Source: Candidatus Jingweiarchaeum tengchongense
Lineage (GTDB): Archaea > Nanobdellota > Nanobdellia > Jingweiarchaeales > Jingweiarchaeaceae
Direction of reading: 5' to 3'
Assembly (NCBI GenBank): GCA_025920705.1
Contig: JAPDLJ010000010.1
Coordinates: 1 to 35,588 of the forward strand
Length of the DNA: 35,588 nt
Numbering within the stretch: the first letter of the stretch is position 1; the number at the start of each line of letters is the position of its first letter. This document shows positions 8,024-16,732 of this stretch, one piece after another. The notes under the pieces were generated by a model. The model made no database searches, was not told the origin of the DNA, and worked only from the letters and a program-made list of their open reading frames with translations. The position numbers were made by a program, and so were the translations under genes.

Positions 8024-9521
8024 ACATAATTTCTTCATTATGATAAATTTCTATCTCCTCACTGACTGTTTTGTTATGTGATTTCAAAAAATCAATGAAA
8101 ATTTTTTCTGGTTCAGTAGATCCACATACCTCATTAACTGAGAAGATGTATATCACATCCCTTGATTTCATAAGTTTATTTAAACGGGTTACAATTAATC
8201 CCAAAGGCTCTTTGTCTCTTATTAGATATAAAAGTCTATTTTCATTTACATCTATACTAGTATTTGCGTACCACATCACAATATATTGTAAATGACCAAT
8301 AGATGTTACAATTTTTGAATATTTTAAACTAGGAAGAATCGCAGACATAAGTTGAACTCCCACATTACATCTGTAGTTTTCTTGAATCTCAGTTACCAAA
8401 TTCAAATATGATCTTAAATAAATTAAGGATAATATACAAATAAAAAATATAGGAAAAGAATAAAAATAAATTTTAAATTTCTTTAATTTTCGTTGGATAT
8501 CATAAAAAAAATACCCTAAGATTATTGAATAATACGGAGATATTAAAATAAAATCTTGTGGTCTAAAGTTACTTACAGTTAGTAATGATAAGAGTACAAA
8601 TAATATAATAAAATTTGAGAATATAAATAAATTTTTTTTGGAAATCGTAGAATTAATTTCTTTTAGTATGGGAATGACAAAAATAAATAATGCAAAGATG
8701 AATAACATTAAAACTAAAAAATTATCAGAAGAAAAGTAATGATAAAACCTAATTGTTCCTTTCCATAAATTTTCTCTTATATTTAACAAATTTACTCCAT
8801 CACTTGTTTTAGGAAAATTTTTTAAAATATACCCAATCGTAGCAAAATTGTTTGTTAAATTGTATATAAGCATTGGTAATATTCCGATAAGAAAAGAAAG
8901 GATACAAACACACAAATTAATTTTATTTAACTTAAATTGTAAATTAAGAATAAGTCTTGATGTAAGAATAAATGAAATAAGAAAGAATAAAAATGTAAGT
9001 CTTGTTATGATCCCAAATCCTGAAAAAAGTGAAGCTAACAATAAAAATTTTAAGTTTTTGGTTTCATTGTACTTATTAAATAAATAATTTACTAATAACA
9101 TAAAAAATAGTAGCAGTCCGAATTCCATCATACTAATACTTAATACCAGATTCCTTGGAATTATTGTGAAAATAAATGAAGAAGCTAATGCCACCCACAC
9201 ATTATATAATTTCTTTATGTATATATAACACAAGATCATCGAAAAAACACTTAATATTAAAATGAAAGTTCTTACTGCTATCAAATTTTTTCCGAAAAGG
9301 TATATACTTGGTAACAATACATATGCACCCATTGGGCCGCGATATTCTCCCATTGATAATGTAATGGTACCTGTTTCAATCATTTCAAAAGCTGTTAAAC
9401 CAAAAATAGCTTCATCTGAAATAAGAGGTAAATCAGAAATTTTCCATAATTTTAAGAAAATACCCAAAGACAGAATTAAAAGTAACAAAAAATCTTCTAT
9501 TTTTAATTTTAAACTTAGCAT
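8004..9521 (-). CDS. GT-C glycosyltransferase-like membrane protein (family 39 / PMT-like)
   Basis: 505 residues with about ten to twelve membrane helices and a C-terminal extracytoplasmic tail of about 120 residues. The first loop has LPLISDEAIFG with Asp36-Glu37 in the place of the GT39 catalytic acidic pair, then an arginine and aromatic-rich segment (MGEYRGPMGAY). The segment after the membrane part carries the only cysteines expected outside (NYRCNVG and NEVCGS). It is a third GT-C-like protein within 9.5 kb and is probably part of the same glycan pathway, but it has its own upstream interval of 238 bp, with a TATA-like TTATATGT on the minus strand near 9552-9559. That interval holds no gene and shows T-rich sequence just downstream of the smc stop. 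Confidence 0.75.
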   Translation of the reverse strand: MLSLKLKIEDFLLLLILSLGIFLKLWKISDLPLISDEAIFGLTAFEMIETGTITLSMGEYRGPMGAYVLLPSIYLFGKNLIAVRTFILILSVFSMILCYIYIKKLYNVWVALASSFIFTIIPRNLVLSISMMEFGLLLFFMLLVNYLFNKYNETKNLKFLLLASLFSGFGIITRLTFLFFLISFILTSRLILNLQFKLNKINLCVCILSFLIGILPMLIYNLTNNFATIGYILKNFPKTSDGVNLLNIRENLWKGTIRFYHYFSSDNFLVLMLFIFALFIFVIPILKEINSTISKKNLFIFSNFIILFVLLSLLTVSNFRPQDFILISPYYSIILGYFFYDIQRKLKKFKIYFYSFPIFFICILSLIYLRSYLNLVTEIQENYRCNVGVQLMSAILPSLKYSKIVTSIGHLQYIVMWYANTSIDVNENRLLYLIRDKEPLGLIVTRLNKLMKSRDVIYIFSVNEVCGSTEPEKIFIDFLKSHNKTVSEEIEIYHNEEIMFKIYKV

Positions 9522-9759
9522 AAACGATCCCAGTTACATACAATCCAAACATATAAGCCAGTTTTTTTGAATTTTATTTTTATCAATATTTAAGGTAACA
9601 ACTCTTTATTATTTAACATAACCACACATTCTTAAACCTTCTATTATTTCATAGATATATTAGTTTACTAAATTATAATTTTCAATTTCATTGTAATGAT
9701 CAACAGAAAAAATAACAAAGGTACAAATTACAAAAATAATTATATCTTGCTTATCCTAT

Positions 9760-12700
9760 TTATAACCTCAAACTTACCACTTGACTTTCACCATCTGGTT
9801 TCATCGTTACGCCATATAAATAATCACTCTTTGTGAGCATCACATCATTATGTGATACAATGATAAATTGTGATTTCTCAGCATATTTTTTGATTAATTC
9901 AGCCAATCTATCTGAATTCTCCTTATCTAACGCAGCATCTATTTCATCCATCACATAAAACGGCGCAGGCTGATATTCTTGGATTGCAAAAATAAAAGAA
10001 AGCGCAACCATTGTTTTCTGACCGCCAGAAAGTGTTCTTACCGTTGTAAATGTTTTCCCATGCTCTTTGACCCTCATTTCTATACCACTTTCAAACAAGT
10101 TTTGTGGATCCTCAATAATCAATTTTATTTCCCAACCAGGACAAATCGTAGAATGGATTCTTTGCAAATTTTCCTCAATTTTTGTTAATGTTTCCAAAAA
10201 TGCAACCTTCTTCTTTGTGTCTGTTTCCTCTATAATTTTCATAATTGAACTTTTCTCTTCATTCAGTTTTTCAACTCTTGATTTAAGTTCATTGTATTCA
10301 TTCTCAACTTCTTTATAAATCTGTAGCGCTCGCATATTTGGTGGTCCAATCGAAGAAATCTTTTGTTTTATTTCTTCAATTTTTTTATTTATATCCTCAA
10401 CGCTTTCCCTCACTTCTTTTATCTCAATTCCTTTATATTCCTCATAACGTTTGTACAATCCTTCCAACATTCCAGAGATCCTTGCCTTCTCATTCTTTAA
10501 ATCATTAATTTTTTCCTTTAACTTATTTATTTTTTCACTAAAAATTATCTTTTTTCTCTGTAAAACCTCAATCCTCTTATTAATACTTTCTCTCCTGTGT
10601 AACAAATGCTTTAATTTTTCATAGAACTTTTTTTCTTCTGCTTCCTTTGCTTTTAGAGCTTCATTTGTCTTTACTACTTCATCTTGTACTTTTTTTATTT
10701 CTTCAGTGAAATTTATCTCTTCCTTTTCTAAGTTACTTCTTATCTTACTTAAATTTTCAATTTCTCTTAAAAAGACATTATTAATTGAGGACTCAATCGA
10801 GAAATGCTCGGCTTTCATTTCTTCCATCGATTTTTTTAATTCCTTTAGTTCTTCTTGAATTTTTAAAATCTCATCACCAGAAATTGGTAGAATCTCTAAT
10901 TTTTTGAATAACGACTGTTTTTTTTCTTCAAGTATTTTCAGTTCCTCATTTTTCTTATTCAAATATTCAATGTCAAAACTACCGATTTTTTCAATTTCCT
11001 CTTTTTTTCTTTTTAACTCATTTATTCTAAATTCAATTTCTTTTTCTTTCTCCTTTATCGTACTTAATTCATCTTGTTTCTCATTCAACGAATTTTCCAA
11101 TTTTTTAAATTCTTCACTCAATTCTCTTTTTAACTTAACCATTTCACCTATCTTAATCTCAATATCCTCTGGTTTGAAACCCATTACCTCCACTTTCCTA
11201 AAACCACCAGAAATCACACCGCTTTTTTCGATTAAATCGCCATCCAATGTTACCATTCTATGTATACCAATCCCAACTCTTTTTGCCGTTTCAAAATCTT
11301 TTACTACGAGTGTATTTCCAAGCACGTAGAGAAAAACATTTTCAAATTTCTTATCATAATTTAAAAGATTTATTGCAAGACCAATGACACCATCACTTTT
11401 TTTAATCTCCTTTAACTTTATTTTTTTTAGTCTATTAATTGGTAGAAATGTGGCAATTCCAATTCTATTCTTTCTTAAATGCTCTATACATTTCTCAGCT
11501 ACGTTCTCATTTTCAACAACAATGTAATTTAACTTATTCCCACACGCTACTCTTAAAGGTAGAGCAAATTCTTCCTTTACACTTGCAAGTTCCGAAACCG
11601 TTCCGTAGATGCCATCGATCTTATCCCTCAACTTCAAGACCTCTTTAGCTCCGATCTCCATCGCTTCAAAGATGCTATTTTTCCTTGCTTCAAGTCTGAG
11701 AATTGCCATCTCTAGCGTCCTTATTTCATCCTCTTTCTTTTTTAAGTTCATCGAAATTTCTTCGATATTATTGTATAATGTAATTTTTTTATTCTTGATT
11801 TCTTTGAGATCTTTTTCACTTTTTTCCAATTCATTTTTAATTGTATTAAATTGTTTATAATCTTCCTCAAATTTCTTCATCTTCAATATTTCCTCACGAA
11901 TTGAAAATATCCTCCTATCAAGCTCATCGATTTCAACTTTTATTTTAAAGAAGTTCTCATCTATTTTTACCCGCTCAAGTATGCTTTCTCTTTCTGAAAT
12001 TTCTGAATTGAGTGCTGAAATTTTTTTATTGATTTCACTTAATCTTTTTCTTCCATCTTCAATTTTTTTATTTGTCGATTCAAAATCCAATTCAATTTGC
12101 TCTTTCCTAATTTTTATCCTGTTTATCTCGTTTTGGTGACTTTTAAGCAAGTTCCTCAATTCATTCAATTTATCCTTCAAATCAGATATCTCACTCCTGA
12201 GCTTTATTTGTTCTTCTTCACCTCTTTCTTTAATTAACATTTCGATTTTGTCCAATCTTGATTGTCCAGCCCTAATTTTTTCATCAATTTCATTTATTTT
12301 GGTCTCAAAATGTTTTATCTTATTTTCTCTTAAAAAAATTTTATCAAGAATTTCTTTGATCTCTTTTTCTCTTGAACTCATCTCTTTGAAAATGAGACGC
12401 GCATTACAAACTTTGAGTTCCTCATTTAACTTTACATAATCCTCAGCCTTTTTCTTATCCTCAATTAAATCTTTCAAATATCTGTCTCTCTCAGCTAGGT
12501 GTGCATTTGCCTCATTTATCTTTTCCTCAACTTTTTTTAATTCATTCAAACTCTTTTCTTTCTTTTCATCGTAAACCTTGATCCCGGAAATTTCCTCGAT
12601 TATTTCTCTAACGCTTATTGGATCCATCTCTGCAAATTTTGAGATTTCGTTTTGTAAGATAATGTTGAAACCTTCAGGATCGATGTTTGCATATTTAAGT

Positions 12701-13083
12701 AAATTTATTACTTCTGCCTTTGTTGCCCTTACACCATTTATTCGATATGAGACACGATCTTTTTGGTCAACTTTCCTACTTATCTTTATCTCAGACTCAT
12801 TGTATGGAAATTCCTTCTCTGAATTATCAAGCGTAATCGTTACTTTGGCAAATTTTGCAGGAGTAGCCTTCTTAGCACCGTTAAAAATTAAATGTGCAAA
12901 TTTTTCAGTTCTGAGTTCTTTTTTTCTACCCTTTCCCAGTACAAAACAAATTGCTTCGACGATGTTGGATTTACCGCTCCCATTCGGCCCAGTTATGCAA
13001 CTCATACCTCTTGAAAAATTTAATTTTATACGTGAAGCGAAGCTCTTAAACCCCTGCATTTCTAGTGATTTTATATAAGCCAT
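9760..13083 (-). CDS. smc: Chromosome segregation/condensin ATPase SMC
   Basis: 1107 residues, slightly shorter than the usual 1150-1200. It compacts and segregates chromosomes as a dimer that traps DNA. Order of parts: Walker A GPNGSGKS at residues 32-39, a long coiled coil, a hinge at about 470-640 (VACGNKLNYIVVE, GVISGGFR), the returning coiled coil, then the ABC signature LSGGQK near 1017 and Walker B with the catalytic glutamate in VMDEIDAALD near 1045. A D-loop and switch histidine follow (FIIVSHND). The start is fixed by MAYIKSLEMQGFKSFA, the conserved N-terminus. No scpA or scpB is adjacent. It shares a 42-bp divergent promoter interval with the MscS gene. Confidence 0.98.
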   Translation of the reverse strand: MAYIKSLEMQGFKSFASRIKLNFSRGMSCITGPNGSGKSNIVEAICFVLGKGRKKELRTEKFAHLIFNGAKKATPAKFAKVTITLDNSEKEFPYNESEIKISRKVDQKDRVSYRINGVRATKAEVINLLKYANIDPEGFNIILQNEISKFAEMDPISVREIIEEISGIKVYDEKKEKSLNELKKVEEKINEANAHLAERDRYLKDLIEDKKKAEDYVKLNEELKVCNARLIFKEMSSREKEIKEILDKIFLRENKIKHFETKINEIDEKIRAGQSRLDKIEMLIKERGEEEQIKLRSEISDLKDKLNELRNLLKSHQNEINRIKIRKEQIELDFESTNKKIEDGRKRLSEINKKISALNSEISERESILERVKIDENFFKIKVEIDELDRRIFSIREEILKMKKFEEDYKQFNTIKNELEKSEKDLKEIKNKKITLYNNIEEISMNLKKKEDEIRTLEMAILRLEARKNSIFEAMEIGAKEVLKLRDKIDGIYGTVSELASVKEEFALPLRVACGNKLNYIVVENENVAEKCIEHLRKNRIGIATFLPINRLKKIKLKEIKKSDGVIGLAINLLNYDKKFENVFLYVLGNTLVVKDFETAKRVGIGIHRMVTLDGDLIEKSGVISGGFRKVEVMGFKPEDIEIKIGEMVKLKRELSEEFKKLENSLNEKQDELSTIKEKEKEIEFRINELKRKKEEIEKIGSFDIEYLNKKNEELKILEEKKQSLFKKLEILPISGDEILKIQEELKELKKSMEEMKAEHFSIESSINNVFLREIENLSKIRSNLEKEEINFTEEIKKVQDEVVKTNEALKAKEAEEKKFYEKLKHLLHRRESINKRIEVLQRKKIIFSEKINKLKEKINDLKNEKARISGMLEGLYKRYEEYKGIEIKEVRESVEDINKKIEEIKQKISSIGPPNMRALQIYKEVENEYNELKSRVEKLNEEKSSIMKIIEETDTKKKVAFLETLTKIEENLQRIHSTICPGWEIKLIIEDPQNLFESGIEMRVKEHGKTFTTVRTLSGGQKTMVALSFIFAIQEYQPAPFYVMDEIDAALDKENSDRLAELIKKYAEKSQFIIVSHNDVMLTKSDYLYGVTMKPDGESQVVSLRL

Positions 13084-13085
13084 AA

Positions 13086-13117
13086 TTTTATAAGAACAAA
13101 TTAAGATTATATATTTT
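13086..13117. promoter_or_regulatory. Divergent promoter pair, smc / mscS-like
   Basis: Two TATA-like boxes lie in a 42-bp gap: TTTTATAA (13086-13093) is 33-40 nt before the mscS-like ATG, and ATTATATATTTT (13106-13117) is 23-34 nt before the smc ATG on the other strand. Both spacings imply leaderless or nearly leaderless mRNAs, and the two pre-initiation complexes would occupy overlapping DNA. Confidence 0.5.
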
Positions 13118-13125
13118 ACATTAAA

Positions 13126-13656
13126 ATGAAAAGCATCATTCAGATTTTAAATAATTTGATCAATGGCAGAATCATGCTTGATGACATTAGTATACTTGCT
13201 GTTATGTTGATATTAACAATTATTATCATCATTGCTGAAAATATTATTTATCGAATCATTGCCTACTGGATTCAATCAAGAAAGTTTAATCCAAAGACGA
13301 CGAAAATTTTAGAAAAATCAGTTTCGTACTTTTTATATTTAATAATGATTATTTTGATATTAAACATACTTGGAATTTCTGAAGCGCTCCCAGCAATCAT
13401 TGCCAGCCTTGGTTTTGTTGGGCTCGCACTTGCATTTGCGTCCCAGACATTTATACAAAATCTTATCGCTGGTTTTGTTATTTTAATTGAAAGAGATTTG
13501 AAGATAGGTGATGAGATAGAAGTTGGTGGTATTAGAGGAAAGATATATGATATTAGATTAAGAACAACAAGGATTATCACAGAAGACAATGTTAAGGTCA
13601 TAGTGCCAAATATAATGTTATTAAACACGATCGTAAAGAGGTATGTTAAAAAATGA
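13126..13656 (+). CDS. Small-conductance mechanosensitive channel (MscS family), short form
   Basis: 176 residues. Two N-terminal helices are followed by the pore-lining helix with its small-residue pattern (GLALAFASQTFIQNLIAGF). The beta domain comes next (GDEIEVGGIRGKI, then the conserved VIVPN). The protein ends shortly after that, so the C-terminal alpha/beta cage of typical MscS (about 280 residues) is missing. Such minimal channels are known in archaea. Predicted role: release of solutes on hypo-osmotic shock. It is transcribed divergently from smc. Confidence 0.9.
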   Translation: MKSIIQILNNLINGRIMLDDISILAVMLILTIIIIIAENIIYRIIAYWIQSRKFNPKTTKILEKSVSYFLYLIMIILILNILGISEALPAIIASLGFVGLALAFASQTFIQNLIAGFVILIERDLKIGDEIEVGGIRGKIYDIRLRTTRIITEDNVKVIVPNIMLLNTIVKRYVKK

Positions 13657-13678
13657 TGACTGAGTTTTTAGTGATAAA

Positions 13679-13984
13679 ATGATGAAATTTGATGAGCTTG
13701 TTTTCAATTTAGTTAAAAAAATACCAACAGGAAAAGTTACTACTTATAAAGAAATCGCAAGAAAACTGGGAAAAGAAAATTCTTCCAGATTAATTGGTAA
13801 GATATTAAATAAGAACCCTAAACCAATAAAAATACCTTGTCACCGCGTTGTGAGAAGCGATGGGAGCATTGGCGGATATAAACTTGGAAAAAGGAAGAAA
13901 GTAATTTTACTTAAAAAGGAAGGAATTAGAATAAATAAAGGTAAGATAAATGGTTTTCGGGAATTTTTCTATAGATTTAAATGA
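13679..13984 (+). CDS. ogt: O6-alkylguanine-DNA alkyltransferase, C-terminal domain only
   Basis: 101 residues containing just the DNA-binding and active-site domain of the MGMT/Ogt family. The acceptor cysteine is present in IPCHRVV (Cys54), so it is expected to be a self-methylating suicide repair protein and not an alkyltransferase-like protein, where that Cys is replaced. The helix-turn-helix region is VTTYKEIARKLGKENSSRLIGK with Arg37 in the place of the arginine finger, and the family pattern GGYKLG follows the active site. The N-terminal RNase H-like domain is absent. The last 35 bp overlap the start of endonuclease V in another reading frame, so the two repair proteins are probably made together. 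Confidence 0.9.
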   Translation: MMKFDELVFNLVKKIPTGKVTTYKEIARKLGKENSSRLIGKILNKNPKPIKIPCHRVVRSDGSIGGYKLGKRKKVILLKKEGIRINKGKINGFREFFYRFK

Positions 13985-14645
13985 GCTTGAAATTATCCAG
14001 AGAAAAATCTCAAAAGAAGTGATAGAAACTGATAGATTCAACAAGAAAGAAAAAATTGGAGGCGTTGATGTAGCATACAAAAAAGATTATGCTTGCGCTT
14101 GTGCCACTGTATTTAAAAATAAAAAATTTGTTGAAGCGAAGCTACATATCGAAAGGATGAGATTTCCCTACATTCCAGGATTTCTTTCTTTTAGAGAAGG
14201 ACCAGTGATTATAAAAGCAATTGAAAAATTAGATGAGAAACCAGATATAACTATCTTTGATGGGAACGGCATACTTCATCCAAGATTTTGCGGAATAGCA
14301 ACACATGTTGGTATATTGTTGAACATACCAACAATAGGATTTGCAAAAAAATTATTATATGGAAGATTAAGAGCTGAGCCAAAAAAATTTGGTGAATATG
14401 TTCCTGTAATTGATAGGGAAAAAGTGATTGGTGCTTGTTTAAAAAATACTGAGAAATCAAAACCAATCTTTGTTTCGATCGGCCATCGTGTTAGCTTAAA
14501 AACCGCAATTAATATCGTTTTAGAAAACTCTATTTTTAGGGTACCTGAACCTGTAAGGAAAGCACATGAAATCGCAAGTGGAAAAATAAAAAAATTTAGC
14601 TTTAGAACAAGTAAGTTTATTGACGGATTAAAAGAGATAAACTAG
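13950..14645 (+). CDS. nfi: Endonuclease V (deoxyinosine 3' endonuclease)
   Basis: 231 residues, normal for the family. It nicks DNA one nucleotide 3' of deoxyinosine arising from adenine deamination. The catalytic acids are visible: Asp40 in GGVDVAY, Glu83 in SFREGP and Asp104 in FDGNGILHPR. The wedge motif PYIPG (74-77) and the conserved GFAKKLLYG are also present. The ATG at 13950 lies inside the alkyltransferase gene; no better downstream start exists before the conserved region. The same two activities are fused in one polypeptide in Ferroplasma (established knowledge). Its TAG lies in a CTAG shared with the opposite-strand pyrH stop. Confidence 0.95.
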   Translation: MVFGNFSIDLNELEIIQRKISKEVIETDRFNKKEKIGGVDVAYKKDYACACATVFKNKKFVEAKLHIERMRFPYIPGFLSFREGPVIIKAIEKLDEKPDITIFDGNGILHPRFCGIATHVGILLNIPTIGFAKKLLYGRLRAEPKKFGEYVPVIDREKVIGACLKNTEKSKPIFVSIGHRVSLKTAINIVLENSIFRVPEPVRKAHEIASGKIKKFSFRTSKFIDGLKEIN

Positions 14646-15313
14646 TGAACTCTTGTTCCAATGAATTTTTTCCCATTAAGTAAGTTTCTTAAATTTCTTA
14701 TGTCACTTGAAACGAAAAATACATTAATATTGTTTCGTGCGCATATCCTTGCTGCCAATGGATGAAATATAAAGTTCAACCCAGGAACAACTTTTACATT
14801 ACCAAATCTATTCAAAAATTCTTTCCATCTCATTTCCTCTATCAGCTTTGCGTCTTTGTTTTTCCTTGGATCTTTGTCATAGACGCCAATCGTATTACTT
14901 ATATTAATTAAAAAATCGCAGTTTAGAGCCTTACATATATAAGCTGCATCGACATCCGTATTCCAACCAGGCTTATAACCAGCAGAAATGATAATTTTTC
15001 TACCACGCATCTTCACTTTTCTTGGATCACCAAAGTCAAGAAAGGCATAATTTTTCAAAAGAAAATATAAAAGCATTGCGTTCAATTTTGTTACCTCAAT
15101 TCCAAGAATATGCGCTTTCTTTTCACTTATCCCAAGGTTAAGTGCAGCATTGATATAATCCCTACAAATTTTACCACCGCCACAAACAACAACAAACCTG
15201 TAATCTCTCTTTAAGAAATTTAACAAGAGTCCTCCAAATTTTATCAAAAATTTCTCATTTACTTGCCCAGGAACAATTACAGAACCGCCAAGCGAAAAAA
15301 CAACCTTCTTCAT
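14642..15313 (-). CDS. pyrH: UMP kinase, archaeal type
   Basis: 223 residues, amino acid kinase fold. It phosphorylates UMP to UDP with ATP in pyrimidine nucleotide synthesis. Visible family elements: the N-terminal SLGGSVIVPG, VVCGGGK, PGWNTDVDAA around the nucleotide site, and NISNTIGVYDKDPRKNKDAK for the ATP site. The short length and the PGWNTD motif match the archaeal branch more than bacterial PyrH. Its ATG overlaps the hisS stop as ATGA, so it is translationally coupled to hisS and probably lies in a tRNA-His - hisS - pyrH transcript. Confidence 0.93.
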   Translation of the reverse strand: MKKVVFSLGGSVIVPGQVNEKFLIKFGGLLLNFLKRDYRFVVVCGGGKICRDYINAALNLGISEKKAHILGIEVTKLNAMLLYFLLKNYAFLDFGDPRKVKMRGRKIIISAGYKPGWNTDVDAAYICKALNCDFLINISNTIGVYDKDPRKNKDAKLIEEMRWKEFLNRFGNVKVVPGLNFIFHPLAARICARNNINVFFVSSDIRNLRNLLNGKKFIGTRVH

Positions 15314-16581
15314 AAAATCTCACATATCTTCTCAATTTTTACCTTAGTTTCCTTACCATCCTTCAAATTTCTCAGTGTTACTTCACCATTTTCTAGGTCC
15401 TTTTTCCCAACGATGAGTACCTTTTCAATCCCTTTTTTATTACAATAATCAAGTTGTTGTTTTAAATTCCTGTTCATTAATTCAGTTTCAACCTTTTTAC
15501 CTGTCTTTCTTAAAATCTGTGCAATTTTTAGTGCCTTGTCCATTACATCATTGCTCACAGGGGCAACGAAAATTTGGGTTGTTGTTTTTGGAAGATTGAA
15601 CATTTTCTCTTCTTCCATTATTTCAATTACTCTTTCGACACCAATACTAATACCTGTTGCCGGTATATCCTGTCCTCTGTAGATTTTTATTAGATTGTTA
15701 TACCTACCACCACCAGCAATACTCTTATTGTACTTCTTGTATGTGACCTCAAACACAATACTAGTGTAATAGTCCAAGCCTCGCGTTAGACTAAGATCAA
15801 TTTTGATGTAATCTTTCATACCAAACATTTCCATAAATCTTGTAAATTGCACTAGCTCATCCATTGCTTCTTTTATCAATTCATTTTTAGCTTCTATCTT
15901 TTTTAATACTCCAATATCACCATTTATTTTGATAATACTTATAATTTCATTAACTGACTTTTCTTTTAGACCCATTTTCATTAATTCATTTCTAACACCA
16001 TCAATGCCAACTTTTTCTGTTTTATCTACAACTCTAAAGACATCGACTACTTTTTCTTTTGGAACCTTTAAATCGATCAAAAGAGCATCTAGAAGTTTCC
16101 TGTTGTTTATACGCACATAAAAATCATCAAAACCCAATTTTTTAAAAACATCAATCACGCAAGCAACACATTCTGCATCAGCAAGCATACTTTCACTTCC
16201 AACAATATCTATATCAGCTTGATAGAATTCCCTCCATCTCCCCTTTTGTGGTTCTTCATATCTCCAAACTTTTGAAATACAATACCTTTTAAATGGTTTG
16301 ATGAAATTTGGATTCATTGCTATAACTCTTGCCAACGGTACAGTTAAATCGAACCTTAACCCGAGTTCTCTCCCAGATTTGTCTTTAAAGTAATAAATCT
16401 GTTCTTTAACTTCAGGTCCACACTTGGCAGCCAATATTTCAAAATTTTCAAATGCTGGTGTATCAAGCGGCTCAAACCCATAGCACTCAAATATATTTTT
16501 GATTACATTGATCACATATTCCCTTCTTATCATTTCGCTCGGTAAAAAATCCCTTACCCCCCGAGGTAAACCAAATTCCAT
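15310..16581 (-). CDS. hisS: Histidyl-tRNA synthetase
   Basis: 423 residues, class II aminoacyl-tRNA synthetase that charges tRNA-His. Visible parts: the N-terminal GLPRGVRDFLPSEM, motif 2 region (WRYEEPQKGRWREFYQ), the histidine-specific LTRGLDYYTSIVFE and GGGRYNNLI, and a C-terminal anticodon-binding domain (from about residue 335, TQIFVAPVS onwards). The start at 16581 is supported by the conserved N-terminus. The tRNA-His gene ends only 12 nt upstream on the same strand with a TATA box ahead of it, and no separate hisS promoter fits in the gap, so enzyme and cognate tRNA probably share a transcript. Confidence 0.98.
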   Translation of the reverse strand: MEFGLPRGVRDFLPSEMIRREYVINVIKNIFECYGFEPLDTPAFENFEILAAKCGPEVKEQIYYFKDKSGRELGLRFDLTVPLARVIAMNPNFIKPFKRYCISKVWRYEEPQKGRWREFYQADIDIVGSESMLADAECVACVIDVFKKLGFDDFYVRINNRKLLDALLIDLKVPKEKVVDVFRVVDKTEKVGIDGVRNELMKMGLKEKSVNEIISIIKINGDIGVLKKIEAKNELIKEAMDELVQFTRFMEMFGMKDYIKIDLSLTRGLDYYTSIVFEVTYKKYNKSIAGGGRYNNLIKIYRGQDIPATGISIGVERVIEIMEEEKMFNLPKTTTQIFVAPVSNDVMDKALKIAQILRKTGKKVETELMNRNLKQQLDYCNKKGIEKVLIVGKKDLENGEVTLRNLKDGKETKVKIEKICEIL

Positions 16582-16593
16582 TTTACTTCACAA

Positions 16594-16665
16594 GGCCGTG
16601 GCCGGGATTTGAACCCGGGCTAAAGGGGCCACAACCCTTTATGCTGCCACTACATCACCACGGCC
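16594..16665 (-). tRNA. tRNA-His(GTG)
   Basis: 72 nt including the histidine-specific extra G at position -1 (base 16665), which faces C73 (base 16594). Acceptor GCCGTGG with CCACGGC, anticodon stem AAGGG with CCCTT around TTGTGGC (anticodon GTG), and T stem CCGGG with CCCGG around TTCAAAT. No CCA is encoded. It lies directly upstream of hisS on the same strand. Confidence 0.97.
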
Positions 16666-16690
16666 ATATTTTAATTAAAATATTAAATGA

Positions 16691-16696
16691 TATATA
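16691..16696 (-). promoter_or_regulatory. TATA box for tRNA-His - hisS - pyrH
   Basis: TATATA is centred about 28 nt upstream of the tRNA-His 5' end on the minus strand, in a run of AT-only sequence. The spacing is standard for archaeal TBP binding. Confidence 0.6.
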
Positions 16697-16702
16697 CTTT
16701 TA

Positions 16703-16732
16703 GTTAGAGTAATGCAAATGCATTACTCTAAC
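16703..16732. repeat. Perfect 14-bp inverted repeat spanning the GNAT stop codon
   Basis: GTTAGAGTAATGCA (16703-16716) and TGCATTACTCTAAC (16719-16732) are exact reverse complements separated by AA. The right arm covers the last codons and stop of the acetyltransferase gene, and the left arm ends 7 bp from the tRNA-His TATA box. It can be a hairpin that ends or protects the acetyltransferase mRNA, or a dimeric operator for tRNA-His - hisS. Confidence 0.85.

Noticed and set aside
10904-13078. Several plus-strand frames (up to 166 codons) within the smc region
   Set aside because: All are antisense to the coiled-coil coding sequence and rich in Ser, Phe and Leu, as expected for shadows of Glu/Lys-rich codons.
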